DNA of 64,000 bases from Ruegeria arenilitoris. GTDB taxonomy: Bacteria; Pseudomonadota; Alphaproteobacteria; Rhodobacterales; Rhodobacteraceae. The stretch spans positions 372,001 through 436,000 of the forward strand of contig NZ_WPZQ01000001.1 in NCBI RefSeq assembly GCF_013030265.1, read 5' to 3'. Of the stretch, positions 53,740-62,529 are shown piece after piece. The notes under the pieces are model-generated. The model did not search any database. It worked only from the letters and a program-made list of their open reading frames with translations, and had not been told where the DNA came from. The position numbers were made by a program, and so were the translations under genes. Within the stretch, counting starts at the first letter, position 1. Each line of letters starts with the position of its first letter.

Positions 53740-54579
53740 GTGCCAAAAACACTGACTCAGATGGCGACCGAGGTTCTGACCACCGCGGACGGCAGGGCGA
53801 AAACCGCCCTGTCAAAGAAACATGCGGCTGCGTGGTTCGAATCCAGAAAAGGCGATTCTGAGCCGATCGAAGTCGGAACGGCAACTCCTCCGCTTAATCC
53901 GGCGCGGCCTGATCGTCCCGAGCTGTTGTCGCCCCGCGATGTTCCAAGACGCCGCCCCGGGAGTGAAGCGGGCAGGATCGCCCTGCTGCATGCAGTAGCA
54001 CATATCGAGTTAAATGCTGTGGATTTGCACTGGGACATCATCGCCCGGTTCGGGCATGTGCCCATGCCAATCGGGTTTTATGACGACTGGGTGAAGTGCG
54101 CCGAAGAGGAATCGCGCCATTTTGAAATGGTGTGCGACTGTCTGGAACAAATGGGCAGCCACTATGGCGCCCTTCCCGCCCATGCCGGTATGTGGCGCGC
54201 AGCTGAAGACACCGCCGAAGACCTGATGGGTCGGCTGGCAGTCGTGCCAATGGTGCTTGAAGCGCGTGGGCTGGATGTAACCCCCGGCATGATTGACATA
54301 TTCCGCAAAGCTGACGCCAAACAGGCGATTGAAGCGCTGGAAATCATCTATTCCGAAGAGGTCGGCCACGTAGCGTATGGATCAAAGTGGTTCCACTTTT
54401 TGTGCGGTCGGGAAAACGCAGACCCGAAAGATGTGTTTCATCAGCTTGTACGTCGCTATTTTCACGGGGCGCTCAAACCGCCCTTTAATGAAGAGAAACG
54501 CGCCGAGGCCGGATTGCCTCCGGATTTCTACTGGCCACTGGCGGATGATATGCCACCACCTGGGGTTGTGAAGGACTGA
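53740..54579 (+). CDS. Ferritin-like di-iron protein, DUF455 (279 aa)
   Basis: A four-helix ferritin-like core with metal residues in LLHAVAHIELNAVDLHWD, CAEEESRHFEMV and IIYSEEVGHVAYGSKWF. DUF455 proteins are related to MiaE-type hydroxylases; the substrate is unknown. The N-terminal 70 residues are Pro-rich (RPDRPELLSPRDVPRRRPGS). It is 81 bases after bcp on the same strand, and an oxidative-stress link is possible. Confidence 0.9.
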   Translation: MPKTLTQMATEVLTTADGRAKTALSKKHAAAWFESRKGDSEPIEVGTATPPLNPARPDRPELLSPRDVPRRRPGSEAGRIALLHAVAHIELNAVDLHWDIIARFGHVPMPIGFYDDWVKCAEEESRHFEMVCDCLEQMGSHYGALPAHAGMWRAAEDTAEDLMGRLAVVPMVLEARGLDVTPGMIDIFRKADAKQAIEALEIIYSEEVGHVAYGSKWFHFLCGRENADPKDVFHQLVRRYFHGALKPPFNEEKRAEAGLPPDFYWPLADDMPPPGVVKD

Positions 54580-54753
54580 TATTCCTCCCTCAGATCGGCA
54601 ATTTCCTGCCGATGCCGTGCGGTAATTCTCTGTCCGGGCGGACCTGATTGTTAACAAACTTGCCCAAACGCGACTTGGCCTTTATGCAATCGGCCCAAGG
54701 GACGGCTACCCACTCATGACCGGTCCCGAACAGGGGATGAGAGGTAAAGACGC

Positions 54754-56085
54754 GTGCGAACACGTCTGGCAATCAAACTACACTCACTGCTCGAGCGGCA
54801 CTTTCCGGAACGCCGGGTATTTTTAAAGTCCGATAATGACACGCGGTTCATCCGTCTGAGTTCGGAAACTCAGGTCGCAGCTGTTGCTGGCGTTGCCGTT
54901 ATGGTGGGCTGGACCGCTGTCTCAACGGCAATATTGCTTATGGACAGTATCGGATCTGGGAATTTCCGCGATCAGGCCAAGCGCGACCAGGCGACCTATC
55001 AGGAACGTCTCAACATTCTGTCCGCAGAACGCGATGCGCGCGCCGAAGAGGCACTGGCTGCGCATGATCGGTTCAACGCCGCACTGGAACAAATTTCGGC
55101 AATGCAATCCGAGTTGCTCAAGTCGGAAAACCGGCGTCGCGAACTGGAAACCGGGATCGAAGTTATTCAAACCACTCTCCGCGCGACTATGAAGCAGCGT
55201 GAAGAAGCACGGGTTGAACTCGCCGAACTCCAGCAGGAAACAGACAGCGACGAAATGTACATGGTGGCTTCGGCCAATCCTGCGCAGATGGCGTTCATGA
55301 CAGATGCGCTGGCACGCACTGCACTTGAACGCGACGAGATCGCCGCGAACGCCCAGGATGCGTTGGAGCAGCGCGATGAGCTTGAGCTTGAAATCCGGCT
55401 GATGCAGGAGCGCAGCGACGAGATTTTCCGACAGTTGGAAGAAGCTATGGTGATCTCGGTCGAGCCGCTGGATAAGATGTTCCGGCAGGCTGGCATGCCA
55501 ACAGATCGCATCATCGAAGAGGTCCGGCGCGGATATAGCGGTATGGGCGGTCCGCTGACCCCTTTATCCTTCAGCACGCGCGGTGAAGAGGCAGAACTTT
55601 CTGCCGACGAAGTGCGTGCGAATACTCTGCTACAGCAAATGGATCAGTTGAACCTGTACAGGATCGCTGCAGAAAAGGCCCCCTTTGCAAGTCCGGTGCG
55701 TGCGGCCGTGCGCTTTACCAGTGGCTTCGGCACCCGACGCGACCCTAAGACGGGGGGCCGCCGAATGCACAATGGCGCTGATTTCGCTGGTGCAACCGGC
55801 ACCGACATCTTTGCGACAGCAGATGGCGTTGTAACCCATGCAGGCTGGCAATCCGGTTTCGGCAGGCTGGTTAAGATCAAGCACGCCTTCGGGATTGAGA
55901 CTCTTTACGCTCATAACACCAAGATCCGTGTAAAGGTCGGTCAAAGGGTCTCGCGCGGCGATCATATTGCTGATATGGGTAGCACCGGACGGTCGACCGG
56001 CACGCACCTGCACTACGAAGTACGCGTGAATGGTAAACCTGTAAATCCAATGACTTACATCAAGGCTGCGAGAAATGTTTTCTAA
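54754..56085 (+). CDS. M23 (LytM) family peptidoglycan metallopeptidase, membrane-anchored (443 aa, GTG start)
   Basis: The N-terminal membrane helix (VAAVAGVAVMVGWTAVSTAILLM, about 36-60) is followed by long coiled coils (about 70-240) and a LytM domain. Zinc ligands are in RRMHNGADFAG and the C-terminal HLHYEVRVNG. This design, coiled coil plus M23, is shared with LmdC/DipM-type morphogenesis proteins. GTG 54754 has GAGAGG upstream. Its 3' end overlaps the bactofilin start by 11 bases, a conserved pairing in which bactofilin positions the peptidase. Confidence 0.93.
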   Translation: MRTRLAIKLHSLLERHFPERRVFLKSDNDTRFIRLSSETQVAAVAGVAVMVGWTAVSTAILLMDSIGSGNFRDQAKRDQATYQERLNILSAERDARAEEALAAHDRFNAALEQISAMQSELLKSENRRRELETGIEVIQTTLRATMKQREEARVELAELQQETDSDEMYMVASANPAQMAFMTDALARTALERDEIAANAQDALEQRDELELEIRLMQERSDEIFRQLEEAMVISVEPLDKMFRQAGMPTDRIIEEVRRGYSGMGGPLTPLSFSTRGEEAELSADEVRANTLLQQMDQLNLYRIAAEKAPFASPVRAAVRFTSGFGTRRDPKTGGRRMHNGADFAGATGTDIFATADGVVTHAGWQSGFGRLVKIKHAFGIETLYAHNTKIRVKVGQRVSRGDHIADMGSTGRSTGTHLHYEVRVNGKPVNPMTYIKAARNVF

Positions 56086-56575
56086 GAGCAAAATGAACGA
56101 GCCCGCACCCAAGGCTTCTGAGGCGGCCAAACCCGCCGCTCCGGCAACTCCGGCAACCCCTGCCCCTGCAGAGACAAAGGCAAGCACTGCGCCCAAGCCA
56201 AAGCCACCGGCGTCGGTACTGTCTTCTGACCTGCATATCACAGGTAATATCAAGACCACCGGAGACATTCAGGTTGAAGGCACTGTCGAAGGCGACATCC
56301 GTGCGCACCTGTTGACCATCGGTGAAACCGCGACCATCAAAGGTGAAGTTACCGCTGATGACGTCGTAATCAACGGTCGTATCGTTGGCCGCGTGCGTGG
56401 ATTGAAAGTACGCCTGACTTCGACAGCACGCGTCGAAGGCGACATCATCCACAAGACCATCGCCATCGAAAGCGGCGCACATTTCGAAGGTTCGGTTCAG
56501 CGTCAGGACGACCCCCTGAACCCGGGCCGTAGCGGCAAGTCGGGCGCAAACCCGGCAGCCGAAGTCAGCCAGTAA
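56075..56575 (+). CDS. Bactofilin, polymer-forming cytoskeletal protein (166 aa)
   Basis: A central bactofilin beta-helix (about residues 45-140) built from hexa/hepta repeats, as in SDLHITGNIKTTGDIQVEGTVEGD and EVTADDVVINGRIVGRVRG. It is flanked by an Ala/Pro/Lys-rich N-terminus and a short basic C-terminus. Polymers of this family bind the inner membrane and localise wall enzymes. Translation is coupled to the M23 gene (11-base overlap). A strong terminator follows. Confidence 0.95.
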   Translation: MFSKSKMNEPAPKASEAAKPAAPATPATPAPAETKASTAPKPKPPASVLSSDLHITGNIKTTGDIQVEGTVEGDIRAHLLTIGETATIKGEVTADDVVINGRIVGRVRGLKVRLTSTARVEGDIIHKTIAIESGAHFEGSVQRQDDPLNPGRSGKSGANPAAEVSQ

Positions 56576-56602
56576 TCCAGCTGACATCCCAATCGTTTCA
56601 AA

Positions 56603-56631
56603 CACCGCAGAGAAATCTGCGGTGTTTTTTT
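56603..56631 (+). terminator. Rho-independent terminator of the M23-bactofilin operon
   Basis: CACCGCAGA and TCTGCGGTG form a perfect 9-bp stem with loop GAAA, followed by seven T residues. Confidence 0.93.
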
Positions 56632-56744
56632 GTTCGCTACAGATGCATCGGCGCTTGTTCGAAAATTACTGCAGTTCCGATTTAGATGTGTAACCGTCAG
56701 TGGCAATCACTCCGAATCCGGAACATAGTGTTGCAGGAGGCACA

Positions 56745-57785
56745 GTGGGCAAACTTCAAGCTGATGATCGGATCGAGGTCTCCCCCGAACAAGCCATTCT
56801 GACAGCAAAGGCGCTTTTCATAGCGGCTGGCACCACGCCCGAGGTTGCGGAAGAAGTGGCAAAGCACCTTGTGGAAGCTGATCAAAGCGGTGTCGAATCC
56901 CACGGAATCGTACGTGTGCTGCAATACACCCGAGAGATGTTGGACGGTACGCTGAATACCGGCGCAAAACCTGAGATCAAGAAGAGCGACAGTGGCCGCC
57001 TTACCGTCGATGCGCGTGGCAGTATCGGCATCCCCGCAATGCGAATGGCGCACCAGCTGGCGGCAGAGAACGCGATCGACAGGGGCATTTCAGCTGTTGC
57101 GGTTCTCGGTGCCGGACACACGGGGCGACTCGGAGCGTTTGGTGAAATCGCAGCTGAAAAAGGTTGTCTCTCTATCGCAATTGGCGGAGGCAATCGCAAA
57201 CGCTGGCGTATGGTAGCGCCGTATGGAGGGCGTACAGCGCTGCTTCCAACCAACCCCTACTGCATCGCAATGCCCGGCGGAGAACGGGGGCCAGTTGTGA
57301 TCGACATCGCAACCTCACAAGCGGCCGGCGGCTGGATTTACGCCGCACGTGCTGCGGGTGTAGAACTCCCAGACGGTTTGATCGTGAACCGCGATGGTGA
57401 ACCAACGCGAAATCCCGAAGACTATTTTGATGGCGGAGCGATCCTACCCAAAGGCGGCCCGCTGGGATATGGCTTGGCGTTGATTGCGGAATTGATCGGC
57501 GAAGCGATGCTTGGCCCGGTACTGGAGGGTGAGATCAACTGGTTGGTACTGGCTCTCGATTGTCGTCGGTACAACACGTCCCCATCGATGCAGATCGCTG
57601 CCGAAGAGATACTATCTGAAATTCGCAGCTCGGCACCGGCAAAGGGGCACGACGTTGTTGAAGTGCCGGGGGAACGCGAACGAAACCTGTTTGCGGCTTC
57701 GCAAAACCAACCTTTACGGATACCGCGCAGGATATGGGATGCGATCGAAGATCTGGCCTGCGAACTAGGCGTGAATACGCACTAA
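56745..57785 (+). CDS. Malate/L-lactate (Ldh2) family NAD(P)-dependent dehydrogenase (346 aa, GTG start)
   Basis: The Ldh2/ComC/YbiC fold, which is not the usual Rossmann type. Visible are VESHGIVRVLQYTREM near the N-terminus (substrate His/Arg), GAGHTGRLGAFGEIAAEKGC and DIATSQAAGGWIYAARAAG. Members reduce 2-oxoacids, ureidoglycolate or imines such as pyrroline-2-carboxylate; no choice can be made. I use GTG 56745 because AGGAGG lies 4 bases upstream; a GTG at 56700 would add 15 residues that do not resemble the family. Confidence 0.9.
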   Translation: MGKLQADDRIEVSPEQAILTAKALFIAAGTTPEVAEEVAKHLVEADQSGVESHGIVRVLQYTREMLDGTLNTGAKPEIKKSDSGRLTVDARGSIGIPAMRMAHQLAAENAIDRGISAVAVLGAGHTGRLGAFGEIAAEKGCLSIAIGGGNRKRWRMVAPYGGRTALLPTNPYCIAMPGGERGPVVIDIATSQAAGGWIYAARAAGVELPDGLIVNRDGEPTRNPEDYFDGGAILPKGGPLGYGLALIAELIGEAMLGPVLEGEINWLVLALDCRRYNTSPSMQIAAEEILSEIRSSAPAKGHDVVEVPGERERNLFAASQNQPLRIPRRIWDAIEDLACELGVNTH

Positions 57786-57881
57786 TAATCTAGTGACGTC
57801 GGCATAAAGTCTATCTGTCAATCAGCTCCACCAAGACATGCAACCACCCGCAAATATGCTTGATGCAGGTTTCGTACAAAG

Positions 57882-57902
57882 GCTCAGAACACCGTTCTGA
57901 GC
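57882..57902. repeat. Perfect inverted repeat upstream of aqpZ
   Basis: GCTCAGAAC and GTTCTGAGC pair with spacer ACC, 113 bases before the aquaporin start and 97 after the dehydrogenase stop. There is no T tract. It may be an operator or the 3' hairpin of the upstream gene. Confidence 0.45.
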
Positions 57903-58014
57903 ACCACAATTTACACAATTGACGACAACGCGCAAAAACTCCCCATCAGGCACAGTTTCACAAAAAGTGTTTTTTGAATTAACCTTAACTCCATTGTTTT
58001 GTGGAGGACTTTCA

Positions 58015-58704
58015 ATGTCATCAAAACTTCTGGCTGAATTTTTCGGCACTTTCTGGCTGGTTCTTGGCGGCTGCGGCAGTGCGGTTCTGGCGGCAGGTGT
58101 CGCTGATGTTGGTATCGGTTGGCTGGGCGTCGCGTTTGCCTTCGGCCTAACGGTTCTGACCATGGCTTTCGCCGTCGGACATATCTCGGGCGGACATTTC
58201 AACCCTGCTGTCAGTCTTGGTCTGATGATCGGCGGACGGTTTCCGGCGAAAGATCTTCTGCCTTACTGGATCGCTCAGGTCATCGGTGCAATCGCTGCTG
58301 CGGCAGTCTTGTATCTGATCGTCAGCGGCGCGCCGGGTTTTGAGGGTGTCGGCAGCTTTGCGACAAACGGGTATGGCGAGGCCTCACCAGAGGGTTATTC
58401 GATGATGTCGGCTTTGGTGATCGAAATTGTCCTGACCGCATTTTTCATTCTGATCATTCTCGGTGCAACATCTGATCGGGCTCCCGCCGGTTTTGCTCCG
58501 ATAGCCATCGGCCTGGCCCTGACACTGATACACCTCATCTCGATCCCGGTGACGAATACATCCGTAAATCCCGCACGTTCGACAGGTGTGGCGCTGTTTG
58601 CAGATGGCCCGGCTATGGCACAGCTTTGGCTGTTCTGGGTCGCTCCGCTGATCGGCGGCGCCGTTGGTGCGCTTATCTGGAAGATGATGGCATCTGACGA
58701 GTAG
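58015..58704 (+). CDS. aqpZ: Aquaporin Z-type water channel (229 aa)
   Basis: Six membrane helices and two half-helices with both NPA motifs: [16 protein letters not shown] and [15 protein letters not shown]. The selectivity-filter His in helix 5 appears in [16 protein letters not shown], with Arg after the second NPA, as in water-selective channels. ATG 58015 is preceded by GTGGAGGAC; the frame is open upstream but without aquaporin sequence. A terminator follows. Confidence 0.95.
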   Translation: MSSKLLAEFFGTFWLVLGGCGSAVLAAGVADVGIGWLGVAFAFGLTVLTMAFAVGHISGGHFNPAVSLGLMIGGRFPAKDLLPYWIAQVIGAIAAAAVLYLIVSGAPGFEGVGSFATNGYGEASPEGYSMMSALVIEIVLTAFFILIILGATSDRAPAGFAPIAIGLALTLIHLISIPVTNTSVNPARSTGVALFADGPAMAQLWLFWVAPLIGGAVGALIWKMMASDE

Positions 58705-58731
58705 CAAAGTCTTAGACAGATAAATCCACAA

Positions 58732-58762
58732 AGACGTTGCCGAATTGGCAACGTCTTTTTTT
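58732..58762 (+). terminator. Rho-independent terminator of aqpZ
   Basis: AGACGTTGCC and GGCAACGTCT form a perfect 10-bp stem with loop GAATT, running into a T-rich tail. Confidence 0.92.
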
Positions 58763-58917
58763 ATGGAAATTCGGCAAACTCTGCTCCACCTAAACGGACA
58801 GCTTCTTTGACTTCACCAAGACACACCCGAGACAAGAATTGGACCTTCGCGCTCTGGTGTGTTGAAATCCGGGATTAAGCCGCGAAAATCCATTCGCATG
58901 TGCAAGAGAGCAAGTTC

Positions 58918-60207
58918 ATGAGTGCCCGCCCCGGCTTTAAACGCCCCGCATCGGCGATCCCGGCTACAACCGGTGTGATCGCCATTACCGCAATTCCAAT
59001 CCTGCATTACCTATGGCCTGACATGCCAGGGATATCGGATCGGGATCAGACAGTGCTGTTTGCCCTGTCGATGTTTGGTTTGCTCGCCCTGTCCGAGATA
59101 TTCATCGCAAGGATCCATCTCCAGCCGGGCAGCGGTCTGGTTTACAGGCCCAAGAACTTCTCAGATCCGCAGTACATTCTGGACTTTCAGATCAAGCTTG
59201 TCGGACTGGCCGCCAGTTTTGGACTTCTGGCGCTGTTTTATCTGACTGCGGATATCTATCGAAGGGATTGGTATCAGCCCTTCTTTTCCCTGCTAGCGGA
59301 TTATTGGGGCCTGATCTTAGCTGTTGTCCTGCTGACAGTAACTGCGGTTCATTTTTCCATGCGGCATCCGCGCGACGGGCTTTGGCATCTGGGACGCGTG
59401 GTTCTGACCTTTGGTCGTCAGTCGACTGATGCCCCCGGGCTGAAGGTTCATCTGCTGGGCCTCGGGATCAAAGGGTACTTTCTGCCGTTGATGTTCTGCT
59501 ATCTGGTCTACGACTGGTCTTTCCTGCAGACCCGTTCCCTTTGGGATTCAACAAGTTTCGCTGAAGCCTATCGCTATCTCTACCGATTTGCCTTCTTTTT
59601 GGATCTGACGATCGTTGTGATTGGCTATGCCACGGCAACCCGCCTGCTGATCTCACAAATCCGCTGGACTGAGGCAACGGTAAGCGGATGGCTGGTTTGT
59701 ATCATCTGCTACGCTCCATTCTGGCAACTTTTGTCGCGCAACTATTTCAACTATGTCGAAGAAGGTTTCGCATGGGGCAATTGGCTATGGGACTACCCGG
59801 TGCTCTATGTCTTATGGGGCAGTACGATCCTCTTCTTCCTGGCGATTTACTGCCTGACTGCCGCGCGTATGGGGATCAGATTCTCAAATCTTACCTATCG
59901 CGGGCTGGCATGTGACTTTCCCTACAACATCAGCAAGCACCCGTCTTATATCAGCAAAAACATCACCTGGTGGCTTATCTCGATCCCCTTTATCGCAGTT
60001 GATTTCTGGACTGGTATCGCGAATTGCACTGCTCTGCTCGGGGTCAATGGGATCTACTATTTTCGGGCATGGCATGAAGAAAGATGCTTGTCGCAAGCTC
60101 CATCCTATCGCGCCTACAAGAGCCATATCAATGAACATGGAATGCTGGCGCGTGTGAGGCGCAGTGTATCCGGGCGGGCGCGTCAACGTCCCAAGCAAAC
60201 AAGCTAA
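58918..60207 (+). CDS. Polytopic membrane protein with ICMT/PEMT-like C-terminus (429 aa)
   Basis: About ten hydrophobic segments. The last third (DFPYNISKHPSYISKNITWWL and NGIYYFRAWHEERCLSQAPSYRAYKSHI) carries the His-Pro, Arg and Glu pattern of isoprenylcysteine/phospholipid methyltransferases, where the C-terminal RxWxEE segment contacts SAM. The first 250 residues are not typical of that family. The likely role is membrane-lipid or small-molecule methylation. The start ATG 58918 has AGAGAG upstream; a GTG at 58900 would add 6 residues. Confidence 0.75.
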   Translation: MSARPGFKRPASAIPATTGVIAITAIPILHYLWPDMPGISDRDQTVLFALSMFGLLALSEIFIARIHLQPGSGLVYRPKNFSDPQYILDFQIKLVGLAASFGLLALFYLTADIYRRDWYQPFFSLLADYWGLILAVVLLTVTAVHFSMRHPRDGLWHLGRVVLTFGRQSTDAPGLKVHLLGLGIKGYFLPLMFCYLVYDWSFLQTRSLWDSTSFAEAYRYLYRFAFFLDLTIVVIGYATATRLLISQIRWTEATVSGWLVCIICYAPFWQLLSRNYFNYVEEGFAWGNWLWDYPVLYVLWGSTILFFLAIYCLTAARMGIRFSNLTYRGLACDFPYNISKHPSYISKNITWWLISIPFIAVDFWTGIANCTALLGVNGIYYFRAWHEERCLSQAPSYRAYKSHINEHGMLARVRRSVSGRARQRPKQTS

Positions 60208-60238
60208 GGGTTCTTGAAACTCAACGGACTCGCCCCTC

Positions 60239-61201
60239 TCAGGGGTCAATCATCCACGACCCGTTGGGCCAGAATGCATGGAAGGCAAAGGCGAACATAA
60301 CGTCGTGGGCAACATCGCGCCCGTTACCATCCCGCACCCGGATTGACCCGACATCCCGCCCATTTCCAATGCGGCTGGTATCCAGAGCCGAAGACTGCCC
60401 CGGCACCCAACTGATTGTCACACCCGCCTCGCTCACTTCTCCTTCGCGACTGAGACGTGTCAACGGCCAGGCTCGATTGCCCACGCGCACCACCCGTTCC
60501 AACGGATCAATGCCATGCGGAGGCATTTCGCCGGAATAAAGGAATGGTCGGCGTGAAGTATCGTAACCACGATAGGGGTTGCGCCCGTAGTCGCGATTGA
60601 AGCCCGGCTCAGCCATGACAAGCCCACTCGGGTTACGCTCTTGAAACTCTGCCCAGCTTTCCATCCAAGCAGGCAGTGCTTTGAGTTGAGTTCCTGTCAG
60701 GCGTCCGACAATCGCTTCGCCGGTGGCCTGTTGCCACCAGCTCTGGGTTTCGCGGTCATACATGATCATGTCCGAGTTACGCAGTTTCCCACTGACCCCG
60801 AAACTAAGCACACCGCGGGGAGTGCGACGGTCGAACACGATGCCGGAATTGCAGAGCGGGCAATAGGTCACCGCGATCGGCTTTCCGCCAACCCGGTCAT
60901 TCACGATCTCATGCCACATCAGGTATCGAATGGGATAAGCGCGCGGGCTTTGGCCTGACAGTTCGACCGTAATGACAGGTTCTGATGCCGCGAGACCTGA
61001 CTTGCCAGATGTGCGCACAAATGCCGGATCACTTAGCGCCGGGATCCCATCTTTGGGTGGACCGCCCGATTGAACCTCAGACCAACTCCCGATGTTTGTC
61101 TTTCCGAAATTGGTATCAGGCCACTCACCACGCCATTGATCCGGGTTTGCTTGCGCCGTGGATGCAAACAGGATCATCAGTAAGAAGGTAAAGATGCGCA
61201 T
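60239..61201 (-). CDS. DUF3179 domain protein, exported (320 aa)
   Basis: Signal peptide MRIFTFLLMILFASTAQA, then a DUF3179 domain with MWHEIVNDRVGGKPIAVTYCPLCNSGIVFDR (a conserved CPLC motif), and PHGIDPLERVVRVG. Function is unknown; the CxxC could bind metal or be redox-active. It is convergent with the ICMT-like gene, with 31 bases between stops. Confidence 0.9.
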   Translation of the reverse strand: MRIFTFLLMILFASTAQANPDQWRGEWPDTNFGKTNIGSWSEVQSGGPPKDGIPALSDPAFVRTSGKSGLAASEPVITVELSGQSPRAYPIRYLMWHEIVNDRVGGKPIAVTYCPLCNSGIVFDRRTPRGVLSFGVSGKLRNSDMIMYDRETQSWWQQATGEAIVGRLTGTQLKALPAWMESWAEFQERNPSGLVMAEPGFNRDYGRNPYRGYDTSRRPFLYSGEMPPHGIDPLERVVRVGNRAWPLTRLSREGEVSEAGVTISWVPGQSSALDTSRIGNGRDVGSIRVRDGNGRDVAHDVMFAFAFHAFWPNGSWMIDP

Positions 61202-61305
61202 CTCGTTACCTCGCCATTTGCCTCATCTTATACAGACGAAATAACGCAAACAGCCTGCAACACGCAGACGTGAGGGATTGTGCAGGAAATGAGATGAGAG
61301 AAAAT

Positions 61306-61331
61306 GACCGGCACCAGGGTTGGTGCCGGTC
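61306..61331 (-). terminator. Terminator downstream of the cyclophilin genes
   Basis: GACCGGCACC and GGTGCCGGTC form a perfect 10-bp stem with a 6-base loop. On the minus strand, ATTTTCTC follows. It lies 8 bases after the stop of the exported cyclophilin gene. Confidence 0.8.
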
Positions 61332-61338
61332 GATAGCG

Positions 61339-61896
61339 TCACTCGACGACGGTGACCTTTTTCATGACGTCTGGCTGGCCAACGACGGCACCGTTCTGGC
61401 CGGCGCCGCGCTTAATGGCATCAACCACATCCATGCCACCGGTTACTTTGCCAACAACCGTGTATTGGCCGTCGAGGAATGGGCCAGGCTCAAACATGAT
61501 GAAGAACTGCGAATTGGCGCTGTTGGGATCCTGAGCCCGCGCCATTCCGACGACACCGCGATCAAACGAAATATCCGAGAATTCGGCAGGTAGATCGGGG
61601 CGCTCAGAACCTCCACGGCCTGCGGCACTGACGTTGAAGCTATCAGAGTTCATGTTGCCGTATTCGACATCGCCTGTCTGCGCCATGAATCCGTCGATCA
61701 CGCGGTGGAATACCACGCCGTCATACTTGCCTTCACCAGCCAGAGCGGTGATCTGCTCGACATGCTTCGGTGCGACGTCCTCGAGCAGATCGACGGTGAT
61801 CGTCCCGTTGGCGCCCTCGCCTTCGACCTCAATTTCCAGGCCGGTGGCCAGCGCAGGGCTGGCCAGCAGGGCAAATGCAGCTGCCAGCTTATACAT
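61339..61896 (-). CDS. Peptidylprolyl isomerase, cyclophilin type, periplasmic (185 aa)
   Basis: Signal peptide MYKLAAAFALLASPALATG, then a cyclophilin domain with the active-site phrase VVFHRVIDGFMAQTGD and the substrate-pocket segment ANSQFFIMFEPGPFLDGQYTVVGKV. It catalyses cis-trans isomerisation of proline bonds in exported proteins. The ATG overlaps the stop of the cytoplasmic cyclophilin by 8 bases. Confidence 0.94.
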   Translation of the reverse strand: MYKLAAAFALLASPALATGLEIEVEGEGANGTITVDLLEDVAPKHVEQITALAGEGKYDGVVFHRVIDGFMAQTGDVEYGNMNSDSFNVSAAGRGGSERPDLPAEFSDISFDRGVVGMARAQDPNSANSQFFIMFEPGPFLDGQYTVVGKVTGGMDVVDAIKRGAGQNGAVVGQPDVMKKVTVVE

Positions 61897-62395
61897 CTGC
61901 AGCCACCTTGACGCTGATCATGCGGTCAGGGCTCATTGGCGGCTCACCGCGAACAATCGCATCCACGTGCTCCATCCCGTCGATAACGCGGCCATAGACC
62001 GTGTACTGACCGTTCAGGAAGTGGTTGTCCTTGAAGTTGATAAAGAACTGCGAGTTGGCAGAGTCTGGATTCTGCGAGCGTGCCGCACCCAGTGTGCCAC
62101 GATCATGAGGCAGCTTGGAGAACTCAGCCGGAACATTCGGCAGCGACGAACCACCGGTCCCCGCCATACGCAGGTTGAACCCGTCTTCCATGTCACCGTG
62201 CTGCACATCGCCGGTCTGCGCCATGAAGCCGTCGATCACACGGTGGAAGGCCACGTTGTCATATTCGCCAGCCCGGGCCAGTTCTTTCATCCGCGCGCTG
62301 TGCTGCGGTGCCACATCAGGCAGCAGCTCGATGACGACATTGCCGTCTTTGAGTTCGACGATGATTGTGTTTTCGGGATCCTTGATCTCGGCCAT
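61889..62395 (-). CDS. ppiB: Peptidylprolyl isomerase, cyclophilin type, cytoplasmic (168 aa)
   Basis: Cyclophilin domain with VAFHRVIDGFMAQTGD and DSANSQFFINFKDNHFLNGQYTVYG; no signal peptide (MAEIKDPENTIIVELKDGN). ATG 62395 has GGAGGG upstream; the frame is open to 62464 without resemblance. A paralogue with a signal peptide follows, so the pair serves the cytoplasm and periplasm. The name ppiB follows PPIase B usage and is not specific. Confidence 0.92.
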   Translation of the reverse strand: MAEIKDPENTIIVELKDGNVVIELLPDVAPQHSARMKELARAGEYDNVAFHRVIDGFMAQTGDVQHGDMEDGFNLRMAGTGGSSLPNVPAEFSKLPHDRGTLGAARSQNPDSANSQFFINFKDNHFLNGQYTVYGRVIDGMEHVDAIVRGEPPMSPDRMISVKVAADV

Positions 62396-62529
62396 CTGGC
62401 CCTCCTGTCGATTGGTCTTGCGCAAATACCTATGCGCCGGGCGCGCGAATGCCAAGTCACGCATTGACCTGAGGGCAAAATGCAGGAAAAGAACCGCCTA
62501 ATTCTGTTGCAATGGTCGAGGTATGCACA

